From NCBI RefSeq assembly GCF_000813125.1, contig NZ_BASE01000004.1, forward strand, positions 58,051-122,050: a stretch of DNA of 64,000 nt. Direction: 5' to 3'. Within the stretch, counting starts at the first letter, position 1. Each line of letters opens with the position of its first letter. The notes beneath the pieces are model-generated. The model had not been told where the DNA came from and did no database searches. It was given only the letters and a program-made list of their open reading frames with translations. Positions 1-7,942 of this stretch are shown one piece after another. The translations under genes were made by a program, and so were the position numbers. The stretch is from Mesobacillus selenatarsenatis SF-1. GTDB taxonomy: Bacteria; Bacillota; Bacilli; Bacillales; Cytobacillaceae.

Positions 1-497
1 CCTGCAAATAATACTTCCGTCTTACCAGCGCCGGCAACTGCCCAGACCAGGAGCTCCGATGAGTTTTCCACAGCTTCGGCAACTCGTCGGGAAGCAATTT
101 TCTGTCCTGCTGATAATTGACCATCCCATTGAAGAGGTTCCACACTTCTATTGAACTCCGGCTGCGGTCCCGCCCAGCTGACAAGCAGCGTGCACTCACT
201 CATTCTTCCCATCATCAAGCATTTCCGGCAATACATCTCAACTTTTCCACAACGCGAACAGGGAAACTCCGCAAACCTCGCAGGATCTGTCGTGCCGCAT
301 CTTGTGCAGGACAATCGATCTCGATTGATACCCTTTCGATAAAGAAAATATCCATGGTCATGATGTTTCTGTATTTCCTCCATCGAAAAAGGCAATTCTT
401 CAAGCAGCAGCTGTTTACCAGTCAGCATTTTTTGCAGTTCAAAATTGTATCGGAAAGCTCGTTCTGTGGATAACGAAGGAAACTGAGGAGCCTTCAT
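1..497 (-). CDS. comFA: ComFA, DNA-uptake ATPase/helicase (5' part, cut by window edge)
   Basis: This is the N-terminal ~165 residues of the late-competence protein ComFA, a DEAD-box-like ATPase thought to drive transforming DNA across the membrane. I translated it from the minus strand: ATG at 495-497, open to base 1. A zinc-finger-like set of Cys pairs is visible (CTRCG, CSRCG, CRKC), followed by a Walker A segment AVAGAGKTEVLF at the very end of the fragment. B. subtilis ComFA has the same order. No strong ribosome site precedes the ATG and no other canonical in-frame start was found just upstream, so the start is moderately certain. The downstream neighbour degV on the same strand matches B. 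subtilis synteny, although there comFA lies after degV in the transcription direction, as here. The DnaA box at 465-473 lies inside this coding sequence. Confidence 0.93.
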   Translation of the reverse strand, partial: MKAPQFPSLSTERAFRYNFELQKMLTGKQLLLEELPFSMEEIQKHHDHGYFLYRKGINRDRLSCTRCGTTDPARFAEFPCSRCGKVEMYCRKCLMMGRMSECTLLVSWAGPQPEFNRSVEPLQWDGQLSAGQKIASRRVAEAVENSSELLVWAVAGAGKTEVLFA

Positions 498-757
498 GTT
501 GCTGAATGCACATTCATCAACAGAATTATTTGAGGTGGGGATTAAATTTTCTTCTTTTAACAAAGTTAATCACAACCTTTTGTGGATTTCTCTGTGGATA
601 ATAAGAGTTTTCTGTGTACAATGTGGGTTAATTTGTTGGTAAGTGGTTGTTCGAGTTGATGTAAGCGGTTATTACTGTGGATAAACGGGAGTGTGGTGTT
701 AAATACCTGTTAATAAGTGGATGGTTTTGTTGATAACTACTATATTTATGTGGATAA
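465..757 (+). promoter_or_regulatory. DnaA-box cluster (four exact 9-mers)
   Basis: The 9-mer TGTGGATAA (reverse complement TTATCCACA, the DnaA-box consensus) occurs exactly at 465-473, 593-601, 676-684 and 749-757, all in one orientation. A one-mismatch copy (TGTTGATAA) lies at 728-736, and weaker matches at 581-589 and 622-630. The first box is inside the comFA start; the others fill the AT-rich non-coding stretch upstream of comFA. A cluster like this is expected to bind DnaA, either to regulate comFA or to titrate DnaA. It is not oriC, because no dnaA or dnaN gene is near. Confidence 0.8.
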
Positions 758-761
758 TTAG

Positions 762-935
762 AAAAGCGCAAGCGCCTTGGTCAGCCCCGACAAGCGATGT
801 CCGCCTAGAACGCCACATCGTGTGGCTGGCGGGTTTACACGTCCTGTGCCTTAGAGGGCCGACCTGTGAAGTCGTTCTTTGACTTCATTGGGCGAACCGA
901 AGCGACTCGAGGGGCTAGGCGCTGGAGCTAGACAC
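762..935. repeat. Structured dispersed intergenic repeat (MITE/REP-like)
   Basis: A GC-rich, non-coding block lies between the AT-rich DnaA-box stretch and the degV terminator. Its ends pair: AGCGCCT (771-777) and AGCCCC (783-788) are complementary to GGGGCTAGGCGCT (911-923). Inside are two further hairpins, CCACA/TGTGG (813-825) and TGAAGTC/GACTTCA (867-887). From memory, this core sequence recurs in intergenic regions of many Bacillaceae genomes. Only one copy is visible in this window, so repetition elsewhere is recalled, not shown. Confidence 0.6.
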
Positions 936-936
936 T

Positions 937-973
937 AAAAAAAGCGCCAACTCCCCCTACGGATCTGGCGCTT
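937..973 (-). terminator. Terminator of degV
   Basis: Perfect 8-bp stem AAGCGCCA (942-949) / TGGCGCTT (966-973), followed on the minus strand by a run of seven T. It sits 30 bp past the degV stop. Confidence 0.85.
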
Positions 974-1002
974 CATCATTGTTGTAAGAACTTTTCCGTA
1001 AA

Positions 1003-1842
1003 TTACTTTTTGTACCAGCCCATCCCCATCGAACCCTCTCCGAGATGGGTTCCAATGACCGGACCGAAGTAGCTTAGCATGAATTCAACATTCGGAAACT
1101 GAGCTTCTAGCTCGCTTTTCCATTCAAGTGCTTCTGCTTCACGATTGGCATGGATGACGACTGCCCGGTACTCGCCGCCGCTGTTCGCATCTTCCGCTAG
1201 CAATTCGACGACACGGTTCATCGCCTTTTTTCGTGTACGGACCTTTTCATAAGGAACAATTTTCTTGTCCTCAAAATGAAGCAAAGGCTTCACCTGCAAC
1301 AGGCTTCCAATCAGCGCCTGGGCACTGGACAACCGACCGCCGCGCTGAAGATGGCTTAAATCATCCACCATAAAGTAAGCACGGATGGATTTCTTCACTT
1401 CATTCAAGCGCTCGATGATTTTCTCAGGTTCAACACCTTGCTCTGCCAGCTCTGCAGCTTCAAGAGCATAGAACCCCTGAACCATTGCGCTGATCTCAGA
1501 ATCAAATGGATACACCTTTATACCGTCAACCATTTCCCCAGCGCTCACCGCACCCTGGTAGGTGCCGCTGATTCCGCTGGACAGATGGATGCTAATGACT
1601 GCATCGTAATCCTTGGCCAATTTTTCAAAAAGCTCGATGAACTCGCCAATCGGAGGCATCGACGTTGTCGGAAGCTCTCGCTGCTTCACTTCTTCATAAA
1701 ACTCTTCAGCGCTGATATCTATTTCTTCTCTATATGTCTCATGATCGAAAATCACGCTTAACGGAATCATGTGGATATTCCATTTCTCCCGCAATTCCTT
1801 CGGGATGTACGCAGTGCTATCCGTGATAACTGCCGTTTTCAT
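1003..1842 (-). CDS. degV: DegV family fatty-acid-binding protein
   Basis: A 279-residue DegV-fold protein. Family members (FakB) bind a fatty acid and present it to the kinase FakA for phospholipid synthesis. The N-terminus MKTAVITDSTAYIP contains the usual DST motif after the first beta strand. SIHLSSGISGTYQGA (middle) and HLGEGSMGMGW (end) are also typical. I start at 1842 rather than the upstream in-frame ATG at 1911, because AAGGATGG lies just before 1842 and the family length is about 280. It is the homologue of yviA/degV next to degU in B. subtilis. It has its own terminator at 937-973. Confidence 0.93.
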   Translation of the reverse strand: MKTAVITDSTAYIPKELREKWNIHMIPLSVIFDHETYREEIDISAEEFYEEVKQRELPTTSMPPIGEFIELFEKLAKDYDAVISIHLSSGISGTYQGAVSAGEMVDGIKVYPFDSEISAMVQGFYALEAAELAEQGVEPEKIIERLNEVKKSIRAYFMVDDLSHLQRGGRLSSAQALIGSLLQVKPLLHFEDKKIVPYEKVRTRKKAMNRVVELLAEDANSGGEYRAVVIHANREAEALEWKSELEAQFPNVEFMLSYFGPVIGTHLGEGSMGMGWYKK

Positions 1843-1998
1843 TGTTATATTACCATCCTTATGTTTTTCTCTACAGTTTGTACAATCCCATTTTATATGA
1901 ACTTCCTGCAAAATGCATTCTTTCAGGAAAACTATTTTAATAAAGAGTTTTGGAAAAGCGGGAACTAATTCGATAGGATGGATTCCATTCCTAATTTC

Positions 1999-2330
1999 GT
2001 TTCTATATGACCTTTTAAGGATCCACTCCTCATTTTGGGCTTATAGAATCTTTCTATGTGACCTTTTTGGATTCAACACCTCATTTGGGCTTATATAATT
2101 TTTTCTATGTGACCTTTTAGAATCCACAACTCAATTTTGGGTTTATAGAACTTTCCTATAGGACCTTTTAAGGATCCACTCCTCATTTTGGGCTTATAGA
2201 ACTGTCCTATTTGCCCTTTTAAGGATCTACAGCCTATTTCAGGCTTATAGAATCTTCCTATGCCCCTTTTTAAAATCCACACTTCAATTCGGTCACATAG
2301 AACTTCCCTATGCGACTCTTTACCGACCAA
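1999..2330. repeat. 51-bp tandem repeat array (about 6 units)
   Basis: Units start near 2001, 2052, 2103, 2153, 2204, 2255 and 2305, a period of 51 bp (the last step about 50). Each unit reads roughly TTCTATRTGACCTTTTAGG, then ATCCACTCCTCATTTTGGG, then CTTATAGAA. The unit junction is a small palindrome of the type TATAGAACTTTCCTATA. The units diverge by point changes. Because 51 is a multiple of three, the minus strand stays open and encodes a 17-residue repeat (FYKPK...SLKGPIGK). That frame overlaps the sda stop and terminator and has no ribosome site, so I regard the array as non-coding. Confidence 0.85.
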
Positions 2331-2354
2331 GCCCTTCATACCAAAACCGAATAA

Positions 2355-2388
2355 ATAAAAAAACGCTGGCAATCGATTGCACAGCGTT
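2355..2388 (-). terminator. Terminator of sda
   Basis: Stem AACGCTG (2362-2368) / CAGCGTT (2382-2388) enclosing a further palindrome GCAATCGATTGC, then seven T on the minus strand. It lies just past the sda stop codon. Confidence 0.85.
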
Positions 2389-2394
2389 ACAAAC

Positions 2395-2556
2395 TTAAGA
2401 TACATGTGAATGGATTCTACTCTCTAGCCCTCTGGTAGCTATCTCTTCTATTAGCATTTCAATAAAGGTTTCATCTAAATTCATTAGAGTAGCCTGTTGG
2501 TATGCTTCGATTAATTTTTCATCTGAGAGTTCCCATAGTAATGAAATTGTGACCAC
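2395..2556 (-). CDS. sda: Sda, checkpoint inhibitor of the sporulation kinase KinA
   Basis: Small gene read directly on the minus strand: 53 codons from GTG at 2554-2556 to TAA at 2395-2397. The product contains WELSDEKLIEAYQQATLMNL and FIEMLIEEIATRG. This matches the Sda pattern ELSDELLIESYxxA..MNL..FI.LI..EI.RR of the two-helix hairpin that binds KinA and blocks phosphotransfer when replication is perturbed. The product is longer than the 46-residue B. subtilis form at both ends, including a C-terminal ESRIHSHVS tail. The start is doubtful: AGAAGG lies only one base before the GTG, and no other canonical in-frame start exists before the conserved core. A sigma-A-like promoter lies upstream and a strong terminator downstream, so it is an independent unit. 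Confidence 0.85.
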   Translation of the reverse strand: MVTISLLWELSDEKLIEAYQQATLMNLDETFIEMLIEEIATRGLESRIHSHVS

Positions 2557-2585
2557 CCCTTCTGCATTTACTTTTCGTTTCCCTA

Positions 2586-2615
2586 ATTATATCGAATATT
2601 ATTAAGTTTTTGTAA
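2586..2615 (-). promoter_or_regulatory. Probable sigma-A promoter of sda
   Basis: On the minus strand, TTACAA (2610-2615) and TATAAT (2586-2591) are separated by 18 bp, 30 bp upstream of the sda GTG. No exact DnaA box was found here. Confidence 0.5.
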
Positions 2616-2668
2616 ATGTCTAGGGGATTTTCTATCGTATTTTTCCAACATATTCATACAGTTATCGA

Positions 2669-2705
2669 CAAAAAACCACATCTGTCGATTCGACAAATGT
2701 GGTTT
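2669..2705 (-). terminator. Terminator of degSU
   Basis: Stem AACCACAT (2674-2681) / ATGTGGTT (2697-2704), extended by inner TGTCG/CGACA, followed by a T-run on the minus strand. It starts a few bases past the degU stop. Confidence 0.85.
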
Positions 2706-2712
2706 CTAAAGA

Positions 2713-3396
2713 TTATCTTACCTCTACCCAGCCATTCTTGATCGCTACGACTACTGCCTGGGTACGATCGTTTACATTCATTTTTTGCAGGATGTTGCTT
2801 ACGTGGTTTTTAACTGTCTTCTCACTAATGAACAGCGCCTCGCCAATTCCTCTGTTGCTCTTGCCATCTGCAAGGAGCTGGAGGACTTCGCATTCACGGC
2901 GTGTGAGCAGATGAAGCGGACGGCGAATTTCAACCGGTGATATGTACTTATCTGATCCGCCTTCATCCGCTGATAATCGACGGTATTCTTTTACCAAATT
3001 GTGCGTTACTCGAGGATGTAAGTATGATCCGCCGTCTGCCACGACTTTAACAGCTTCAACCAGTGCATCGGCATCCATTTCTTTTAATAGATAGCCTGTT
3101 GCTCCTGTTTTAAGAGCGTGCGTGACATAGTTTTCATCGTCGTGGATGGATAGGATAATGACTTTTGATTCAGGATACTTTTCGATCAATTCAGCTGTTG
3201 CTTCCACACCATTCGTGTTAGGCATATTGATATCCATTATTACGACGTCTGGCTGATGCTGATCTACTAGAGAGATGGCTTCACTGCCGTCGTCTCCTTC
3301 TGCAACCACTTCGAATGTTGATTCAAAATCAAGGATCCGTTTTACCCCTTCTCTGAAAAGTTGATGGTCGTCAATAATGACAATCTTTGTTGTCAT
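2713..3396 (-). CDS. degU: DegU, two-component response regulator
   Basis: A 227-residue NarL/FixJ-type regulator. The receiver domain (1-120) has the acidic pair IIDDHQLF, the phospho-acceptor Asp55 in VVIMDINMP and the conserved Lys in YLLKEMD. The C-terminal LuxR-type helix-turn-helix (about 160-225) reads [19 protein letters not shown]...[12 protein letters not shown]. In Bacillus, DegU is phosphorylated by DegS. It controls exoenzymes, competence, motility and poly-glutamate, and unphosphorylated DegU helps comK transcription, which fits comFA nearby. It has a good ribosome site (GGGAGG), follows degS by 57 bp and shares its transcript. Confidence 0.97.
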   Translation of the reverse strand: MTTKIVIIDDHQLFREGVKRILDFESTFEVVAEGDDGSEAISLVDQHQPDVVIMDINMPNTNGVEATAELIEKYPESKVIILSIHDDENYVTHALKTGATGYLLKEMDADALVEAVKVVADGGSYLHPRVTHNLVKEYRRLSADEGGSDKYISPVEIRRPLHLLTRRECEVLQLLADGKSNRGIGEALFISEKTVKNHVSNILQKMNVNDRTQAVVVAIKNGWVEVR

Positions 3397-3454
3397 AACA
3401 TTCGCCTCCCTTACGGCTTCTATCTCTTTTTTATCTATCTATTTTTTATATTTT

Positions 3455-4597
3455 CTATAAATTCATTGGAATTTGGATGATGACCAACGTTCCCGTGCCA
3501 ATTTTTGAATGAATCGTCAGTTCACCTTCCAGCAGCTCGACTCTTTCCCTAATTCCAAGCAGTCCAAATGATTCTGGTTTGCTTTCATTAATATCAAAGC
3601 CTTTGCCATCATCCTTTATGACAGCCATGATGTTGTCCCTCTTGATTTCCAGCTTGACTTGAACCGTCAAGGCGTCTGCATGCTTCAGCGCATTTTGTAC
3701 CGACTCCTGGATGATCCGGAACAAGGCAACTTCATAGTTGGATGGCAGCCTTTTATCCTCTCCGATATTAGTAAACTGAATTCTAGTAGTCCTATGATAC
3801 TCTTCGATTGTCTGCAAGTACTTTTTGAGGGTAGGGACCAGACCGAGATCGTCAAGAGCCATTGGCCTCAAATCATATATGATTCTTCGGACCTCATATA
3901 GAGCTGATCGGACCATCTTTTTCATGCTCTTGATTTCACTGATCGCTTCGGCAGCTCCTCGTTCCTTATAGACCCTTTCAATTAAATCAGAGCGCATCAT
4001 GACGTTCGCCATCATCTGGGCTGGGCCATCGTGAATTTCACGGGACAGCCTTTTTCGCTCATCTTCCTGAGCTTCGATAATTTTCAGCCCGAAATCCTGC
4101 TTTTGCTTCGCAGTCTCAAGCGCTTCACCCATTTGCCGGATATCGCTCATCATATAGTTCATCACTACTGAAATTTGCGAAACAAGATGTTCGGCGCGTT
4201 CAATTGTTTCATTTAAGCCTACAAGCCTTCGCTCAAGGTCATCACGCTTTTCACGCAGCTGCTTTTCTGTCTGCCTGTTCAGTGTCAGATCCATCTGGAG
4301 CTTATGAGCCACTTCGTAAGCCTCGCGAACTTGGGCTTCAGAATAATCCTTAAAGTGCTTGCTTACCTCGGAAAGCCGCACCCTGGCTGCCCTTACCTGG
4401 GAATCCAGTTTGTCGCCATCATTGATGATTTGAGCGACCTTCCTCTTAATATCTTTTAATTCATCGGTGATAGACTCATAGTCCGTTCGGCATTGCTCAC
4501 CTATTCGGAAGATTTCGTCTTTGCTGTTTCCAACGGTTTCGATCATTTTTTCTAAAATTAGATCGAGGGCTTTTGTGTCGAATTTTTTTATCGCCAT
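3455..4597 (-). CDS. degS: DegS, sensor histidine kinase
   Basis: A 380-residue soluble cytoplasmic histidine kinase without membrane segments. The N-terminal half is a coiled coil (DegS sensor domain, about 10-175). The dimerisation/phosphorylation region has the HisKA_3 box SREIHDGPAQMMANV, whose His accepts phosphate. The C-terminus is a HATPase_c domain with NALKHAD (N box), DDGKGFD (G1) and FGLLGIRERV. I start at ATG 4597 (MAIKKFDTKALD), preceded by GGGGGAA, rather than eight codons upstream. The length agrees with the 385-residue B. subtilis protein. It forms an operon with degU and is divergent from yvyE. Confidence 0.97.
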   Translation of the reverse strand: MAIKKFDTKALDLILEKMIETVGNSKDEIFRIGEQCRTDYESITDELKDIKRKVAQIINDGDKLDSQVRAARVRLSEVSKHFKDYSEAQVREAYEVAHKLQMDLTLNRQTEKQLREKRDDLERRLVGLNETIERAEHLVSQISVVMNYMMSDIRQMGEALETAKQKQDFGLKIIEAQEDERKRLSREIHDGPAQMMANVMMRSDLIERVYKERGAAEAISEIKSMKKMVRSALYEVRRIIYDLRPMALDDLGLVPTLKKYLQTIEEYHRTTRIQFTNIGEDKRLPSNYEVALFRIIQESVQNALKHADALTVQVKLEIKRDNIMAVIKDDGKGFDINESKPESFGLLGIRERVELLEGELTIHSKIGTGTLVIIQIPMNL

Positions 4598-5003
4598 GTA
4601 AAATTCCCCCACGGGCGGCACTAGAAATATTTTAACTTGAAAACTATCTCGTTACTAATTTCAACAAGAAAATGATGCCAATTTTGCTAAAAATCGATAC
4701 AAAGTCTTAGAAGGCATTTCCTATTCTAAGCCTAATATCCTATAATTTTAGGAGATAAACTCCTTTTTTAAAATAAAAACATTTTTCCAACATATTTTTT
4801 ACCTGTCAGACCACTAATCATTATAACATCCAAAGCTATTTACAGTATTAAAGTTATATTACAATCATGAGACATCATTGTTCCCCGATTGCCGTCAACT
4901 TATAATGAATTGTAGCACTAAGTACGAATGTCGAACATAAGAACGATGTCGAAGAATCCATAAATAGGGTTGGGAAATTTTTCGTCCGAGAGGAGAGTCA
5001 GAA
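4598..5003. promoter_or_regulatory. degS/yvyE divergent intergenic region with yvyE promoter
   Basis: A 406-bp AT-rich divergent gap. On the plus strand, TTGTTC (4878-4883) and TATAAT (4901-4906) are separated by exactly 17 bp, a plausible sigma-A promoter for yvyE. The yvyE ribosome site GAGAGGAGAG lies at about 4988-4997. I could not assign the degSU promoter with confidence, and I see no gene in this gap. Confidence 0.5.
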
Positions 5004-5642
5004 TTGTTACCGAGTTACTATACAGTCAAAGGATACGGCGAACATGAAATCGAGATCCAAAGGTCACGTTTCATTGCATATGTACAGAGAGCTGAAACTG
5101 AGGGAGAAGCTCAGGACTTCATTCAAACAATAAAAAAGAAACATTGGAATGCCAATCATAATTGTTCAGCATATATCATAGGAGAGCAAGACCAAATCCA
5201 AAAAGCAAATGACGATGGTGAACCGGGTGGCACAGCAGGTGTTCCGATCCTAGAGGTTTTAAAGAAAAAGCACCTCAAGGATACTGTCGTAGTCATCACT
5301 CGATACTTCGGGGGAATTAAACTGGGGGCCGGCGGTCTCATCAGGGCATACGGTAAGGCAACCACAGAGGGCTTAAAAGCAACGGGCATAGTCGAACGTA
5401 AACTAATGAAAATAATCCATACGACCATAGATTACAACTGGCTGGGAAAAATCGAAAGTGAATTAAGATCTTCAGAATATCAGATTAAAGACATTCATTA
5501 TCTTGATAATGTAAAAATTGAAACGTATGTGGATGAAGCTAAGACAGATGACTTTACGCAGTGGATGGTGGACTTAACGAATGGACAGGCTTCCTTCCAT
5601 TCCGGCAACAATTTATATCTTGAATCTGAATATACATCCTAA
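5004..5642 (+). CDS. yvyE: YvyE, UPF0029/IMPACT family protein
   Basis: A 212-residue protein of the YigZ/IMPACT family. Its N-terminal domain (about 15-125) shows the family signature ITRYFGGIKLGAGGLIRAY and the segment DDGEPGGTAG. The C-terminal half is the small ferredoxin-like UPF0029 domain. The eukaryotic relative IMPACT modulates GCN2; the bacterial role is not firmly known. The start is TTG at 5004, set by a strong GAGAGGAGAG ribosome site. B. subtilis has the same divergent degS-yvyE arrangement. Confidence 0.93.
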   Translation: MLPSYYTVKGYGEHEIEIQRSRFIAYVQRAETEGEAQDFIQTIKKKHWNANHNCSAYIIGEQDQIQKANDDGEPGGTAGVPILEVLKKKHLKDTVVVITRYFGGIKLGAGGLIRAYGKATTEGLKATGIVERKLMKIIHTTIDYNWLGKIESELRSSEYQIKDIHYLDNVKIETYVDEAKTDDFTQWMVDLTNGQASFHSGNNLYLESEYTS

Positions 5643-5659
5643 AGTTACTTAAAATGGAA

Positions 5660-5688
5660 TTGCTCTATTTTCATTAAGGCGATATAAT
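5660..5688 (+). promoter_or_regulatory. Probable promoter of the tagV-GT4-tagO group
   Basis: TTGCTC (5660-5665) and TATAAT (5683-5688) are separated by 17 bp. They lie between yvyE and the LCP gene, about 44 bp before its ATG. Confidence 0.55.
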
Positions 5689-5731
5689 TGCTTATTGAGC
5701 ATTTACTTATAATCTGGGAGGAAACAAGAGT

Positions 5732-6700
5732 ATGGATCGCTCTACCCTAAAAAAGAGAAAAAAGAAACGAAGTATATTAAAGAAGATCGTCCTAATGTTT
5801 ATTAGCATGTTAATCATAATTGGATCATATTTCGGATTTGTTGCTTATAAGGCTTATGATGCAGCCTCTTCATCCTTTAACCAGCTCGAGCGTGGCAGTA
5901 AATCAAAACTCAGGGCCAAAGAAATCACTGTAATGGAAGATCCCTTTTCCGTCCTGTTGATGGGAATTGAGACTTATTCCAGCGGAGGAAAAGGCGGTCG
6001 TGCAGATTCATTAATTGTAGCAACTATTAATCCCAGAACTAAATCTATTAAACTATTGAGCATTCCAAGGGATTCATTAGTAATGGTTCCAAACAAGGGA
6101 TCAAATGATAAAATCAATCACTCCTATAACTATGGTGGAAAAGAATCTACAATCGAAACGGTTGAAACGCTGTTAAATATACCTATTGACTATTATGCGA
6201 CGGTTAATTTCAAAGGTTTCAAACAAATTATTGACGAAATTGGCGGAGTAGATGTTAATGTTCCGTTTGATTTTTGGGAAAAAAGTGACGTAGGCGGTAA
6301 AAAGCTTTATTTCTATGAAGGCCCAATGCACCTTAACGGTGATGAAGCTCTTGCATATGCAAGAATGAGAAAACAGGATCCAAGAGGCGACTTTGGAAGA
6401 AACGACAGGCAGAAAGAAATCATTGAAGCATCTGTAAAGGAAATGGTTTCTGTGAAGAACCTTCTAAGTTTGGATGATATTGCCCAACATGTTGGCAATA
6501 ACATTGAAACGAACTTGAAGATTTCTGAAGCATTAGGTGTTCAAAAAGCCTTTATTGGGTTCGATACATCTAACATTGAAAAATTGGCCTTAAAAGGAAC
6601 AGACGCCTACTATGATAACGTTTATTATTTCGAACTAGATGAAATCGAGTTGGAAAATATTAAAGAGCAACTTCAAGGCCATCTTAACCATACTAATTAG
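5732..6700 (+). CDS. tagV: LytR-CpsA-Psr (LCP) polymer ligase
   Basis: A 322-residue LCP enzyme. This family transfers lipid-linked wall teichoic acid or other anionic polymers onto the muramic-acid 6-OH of peptidoglycan outside the membrane. A Lys/Arg-rich N-tail is followed by one membrane helix (about 18-37) and then the LCP domain. The arginine- and aspartate-rich signatures that hold the pyrophosphate are present: GGRADSLIVATI, LSIPRDSLV and QDPRGDFGRNDRQ. A GGGAGG ribosome site precedes the ATG. It sits between yvyE and tagO as in B. subtilis (yvhJ/tagV), which supports the symbol, but an extra glycosyltransferase separates it from tagO here. It resembles the second LCP gene at 45289-46224. 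Confidence 0.92.
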   Translation: MDRSTLKKRKKKRSILKKIVLMFISMLIIIGSYFGFVAYKAYDAASSSFNQLERGSKSKLRAKEITVMEDPFSVLLMGIETYSSGGKGGRADSLIVATINPRTKSIKLLSIPRDSLVMVPNKGSNDKINHSYNYGGKESTIETVETLLNIPIDYYATVNFKGFKQIIDEIGGVDVNVPFDFWEKSDVGGKKLYFYEGPMHLNGDEALAYARMRKQDPRGDFGRNDRQKEIIEASVKEMVSVKNLLSLDDIAQHVGNNIETNLKISEALGVQKAFIGFDTSNIEKLALKGTDAYYDNVYYFELDEIELENIKEQLQGHLNHTN

Positions 6701-6723
6701 TACAACTAAAGGGGGTCAAAATT

Positions 6724-7884
6724 TTGAAGGACCCAAATAATATTATTATTTATCGTGATTCGTTATTGCCAAGATCTGAAACATTTGTCATAAATCAAGC
6801 TTTGTCTCTGCAAAGTTTCAACCCCTATTTTTTAGGATATAAAAAAGTACAAGGAGGCATTGACCTCCCTGAGGAGAAAACATGTCTCTACAGTCAAAAA
6901 ATATCTTCCAGAAACAATCCTGACGAAATACTATGGAAAAAGCTTGGAACAAATCCAAAATTCAACCGTTTTATCAGGGATGTCAATCCGGATTTGATTC
7001 ATGCGCATTTCGGACCAGATGGCTTAATTGCCCAGCCTTATGCAAAGCGCCATAACAAACCGTTATTGGTTACCTTCCATGGTTATGACGTAACAGTTAA
7101 AGACGAATACCTTTTAAAACAGTCTTATAATATAAGGCAGTATGCGAAGAATCAGCACATGCTGAAAAATGATCCGAATGCTTCCTTTGTTGCTGTATCA
7201 TCATTTATTAGAAAAAAACTTATAGATAAAGGTTTTCCCGAAGAGAGAATTTTTACGCATTATATCGGAGTAGATTTGCAAAAACTCCAAATTTCTCAAA
7301 GCGTTAAACGAGAAAATGCTGTATTGTTTGTAGGCAGGCTAATTGAAAATAAAGGCTGCGAATTTTTATTAGAGGCATTCAAAAAGATTTCAGCCCACTC
7401 CCCTGAAACAGAGTTGTGGATTGTAGGCGATGGCCCAGAAAAAAAGCAACTTGAAGAAAAGGCAAGAGCCATTTCCACAAAAATAACTTTTTTTGGTGTG
7501 AAACCTTATGAAGAAGTAATACGTCTAATGAATCGTGCAAAGATTTTTTCAGTACCTAGTGTCGAAATTGATACTGGCGCTTCAGAAGGTTTAGGGATGG
7601 TTTTTGTAGAGGCACATGCAATGGGACTCCCAGTTGTAAGCTTTAAAACCGGCGGGATTCCGGAAGCAGTGATCAATAACGAAACAGGCCTTTTAGTTAA
7701 CCAACGAGACGTTAAAGGACTTGCTGATTCTTTATTAACTTTATTACAGAACCCGGCCCTCATCGAAAAAATGTCACTTAATGCTTTAGACCATGCAAGA
7801 AAAAACTTTGATATTGAAAGGCAGACACACAAATTAGAGGATATCTACAGATCAGTAATAAAACAAGATACGACAAAAAATTGA
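6724..7884 (+). CDS. GT4 family glycosyltransferase
   Basis: A 386-residue GT-B fold glycosyltransferase. The N-terminal domain begins with SLLPRSETFVINQAL and contains HAHFGPDGL and VTFHGYDV. The C-terminal donor-binding domain has VLFVGRLIENKGCEFLLEA, the WIVGDGPEKKQLE segment and the EGLGMVFVEAHAMGLPVV nucleotide-sugar motif of GT4 (Glycos_transf_1). No signal peptide or membrane helix is seen, so it is cytoplasmic. It starts at TTG 6724 after AAGGGGGT. Its place between tagV and tagO suggests it adds a sugar early on a TagO-primed lipid. Donor and acceptor cannot be read from the sequence. Confidence 0.88.
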   Translation: MKDPNNIIIYRDSLLPRSETFVINQALSLQSFNPYFLGYKKVQGGIDLPEEKTCLYSQKISSRNNPDEILWKKLGTNPKFNRFIRDVNPDLIHAHFGPDGLIAQPYAKRHNKPLLVTFHGYDVTVKDEYLLKQSYNIRQYAKNQHMLKNDPNASFVAVSSFIRKKLIDKGFPEERIFTHYIGVDLQKLQISQSVKRENAVLFVGRLIENKGCEFLLEAFKKISAHSPETELWIVGDGPEKKQLEEKARAISTKITFFGVKPYEEVIRLMNRAKIFSVPSVEIDTGASEGLGMVFVEAHAMGLPVVSFKTGGIPEAVINNETGLLVNQRDVKGLADSLLTLLQNPALIEKMSLNALDHARKNFDIERQTHKLEDIYRSVIKQDTTKN

Positions 7885-7942
7885 TTGCTTTTTTCTATTG
7901 ATTTGATATCCTAACAACAGATGCATGTCTTGAGGTGAATTT

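Noticed and set aside
465..757. Replication origin
   Set aside because: DnaA boxes are present but no dnaA, dnaN, gyrase or AT-rich unwinding element organisation is nearby.
2091..2405. Minus-strand frame of 104 codons with 17-residue repeats
   Set aside because: It runs through the sda stop and its terminator, has no ribosome site, and the period of 51 bp alone keeps it open. It is better explained as a non-coding repeat array.
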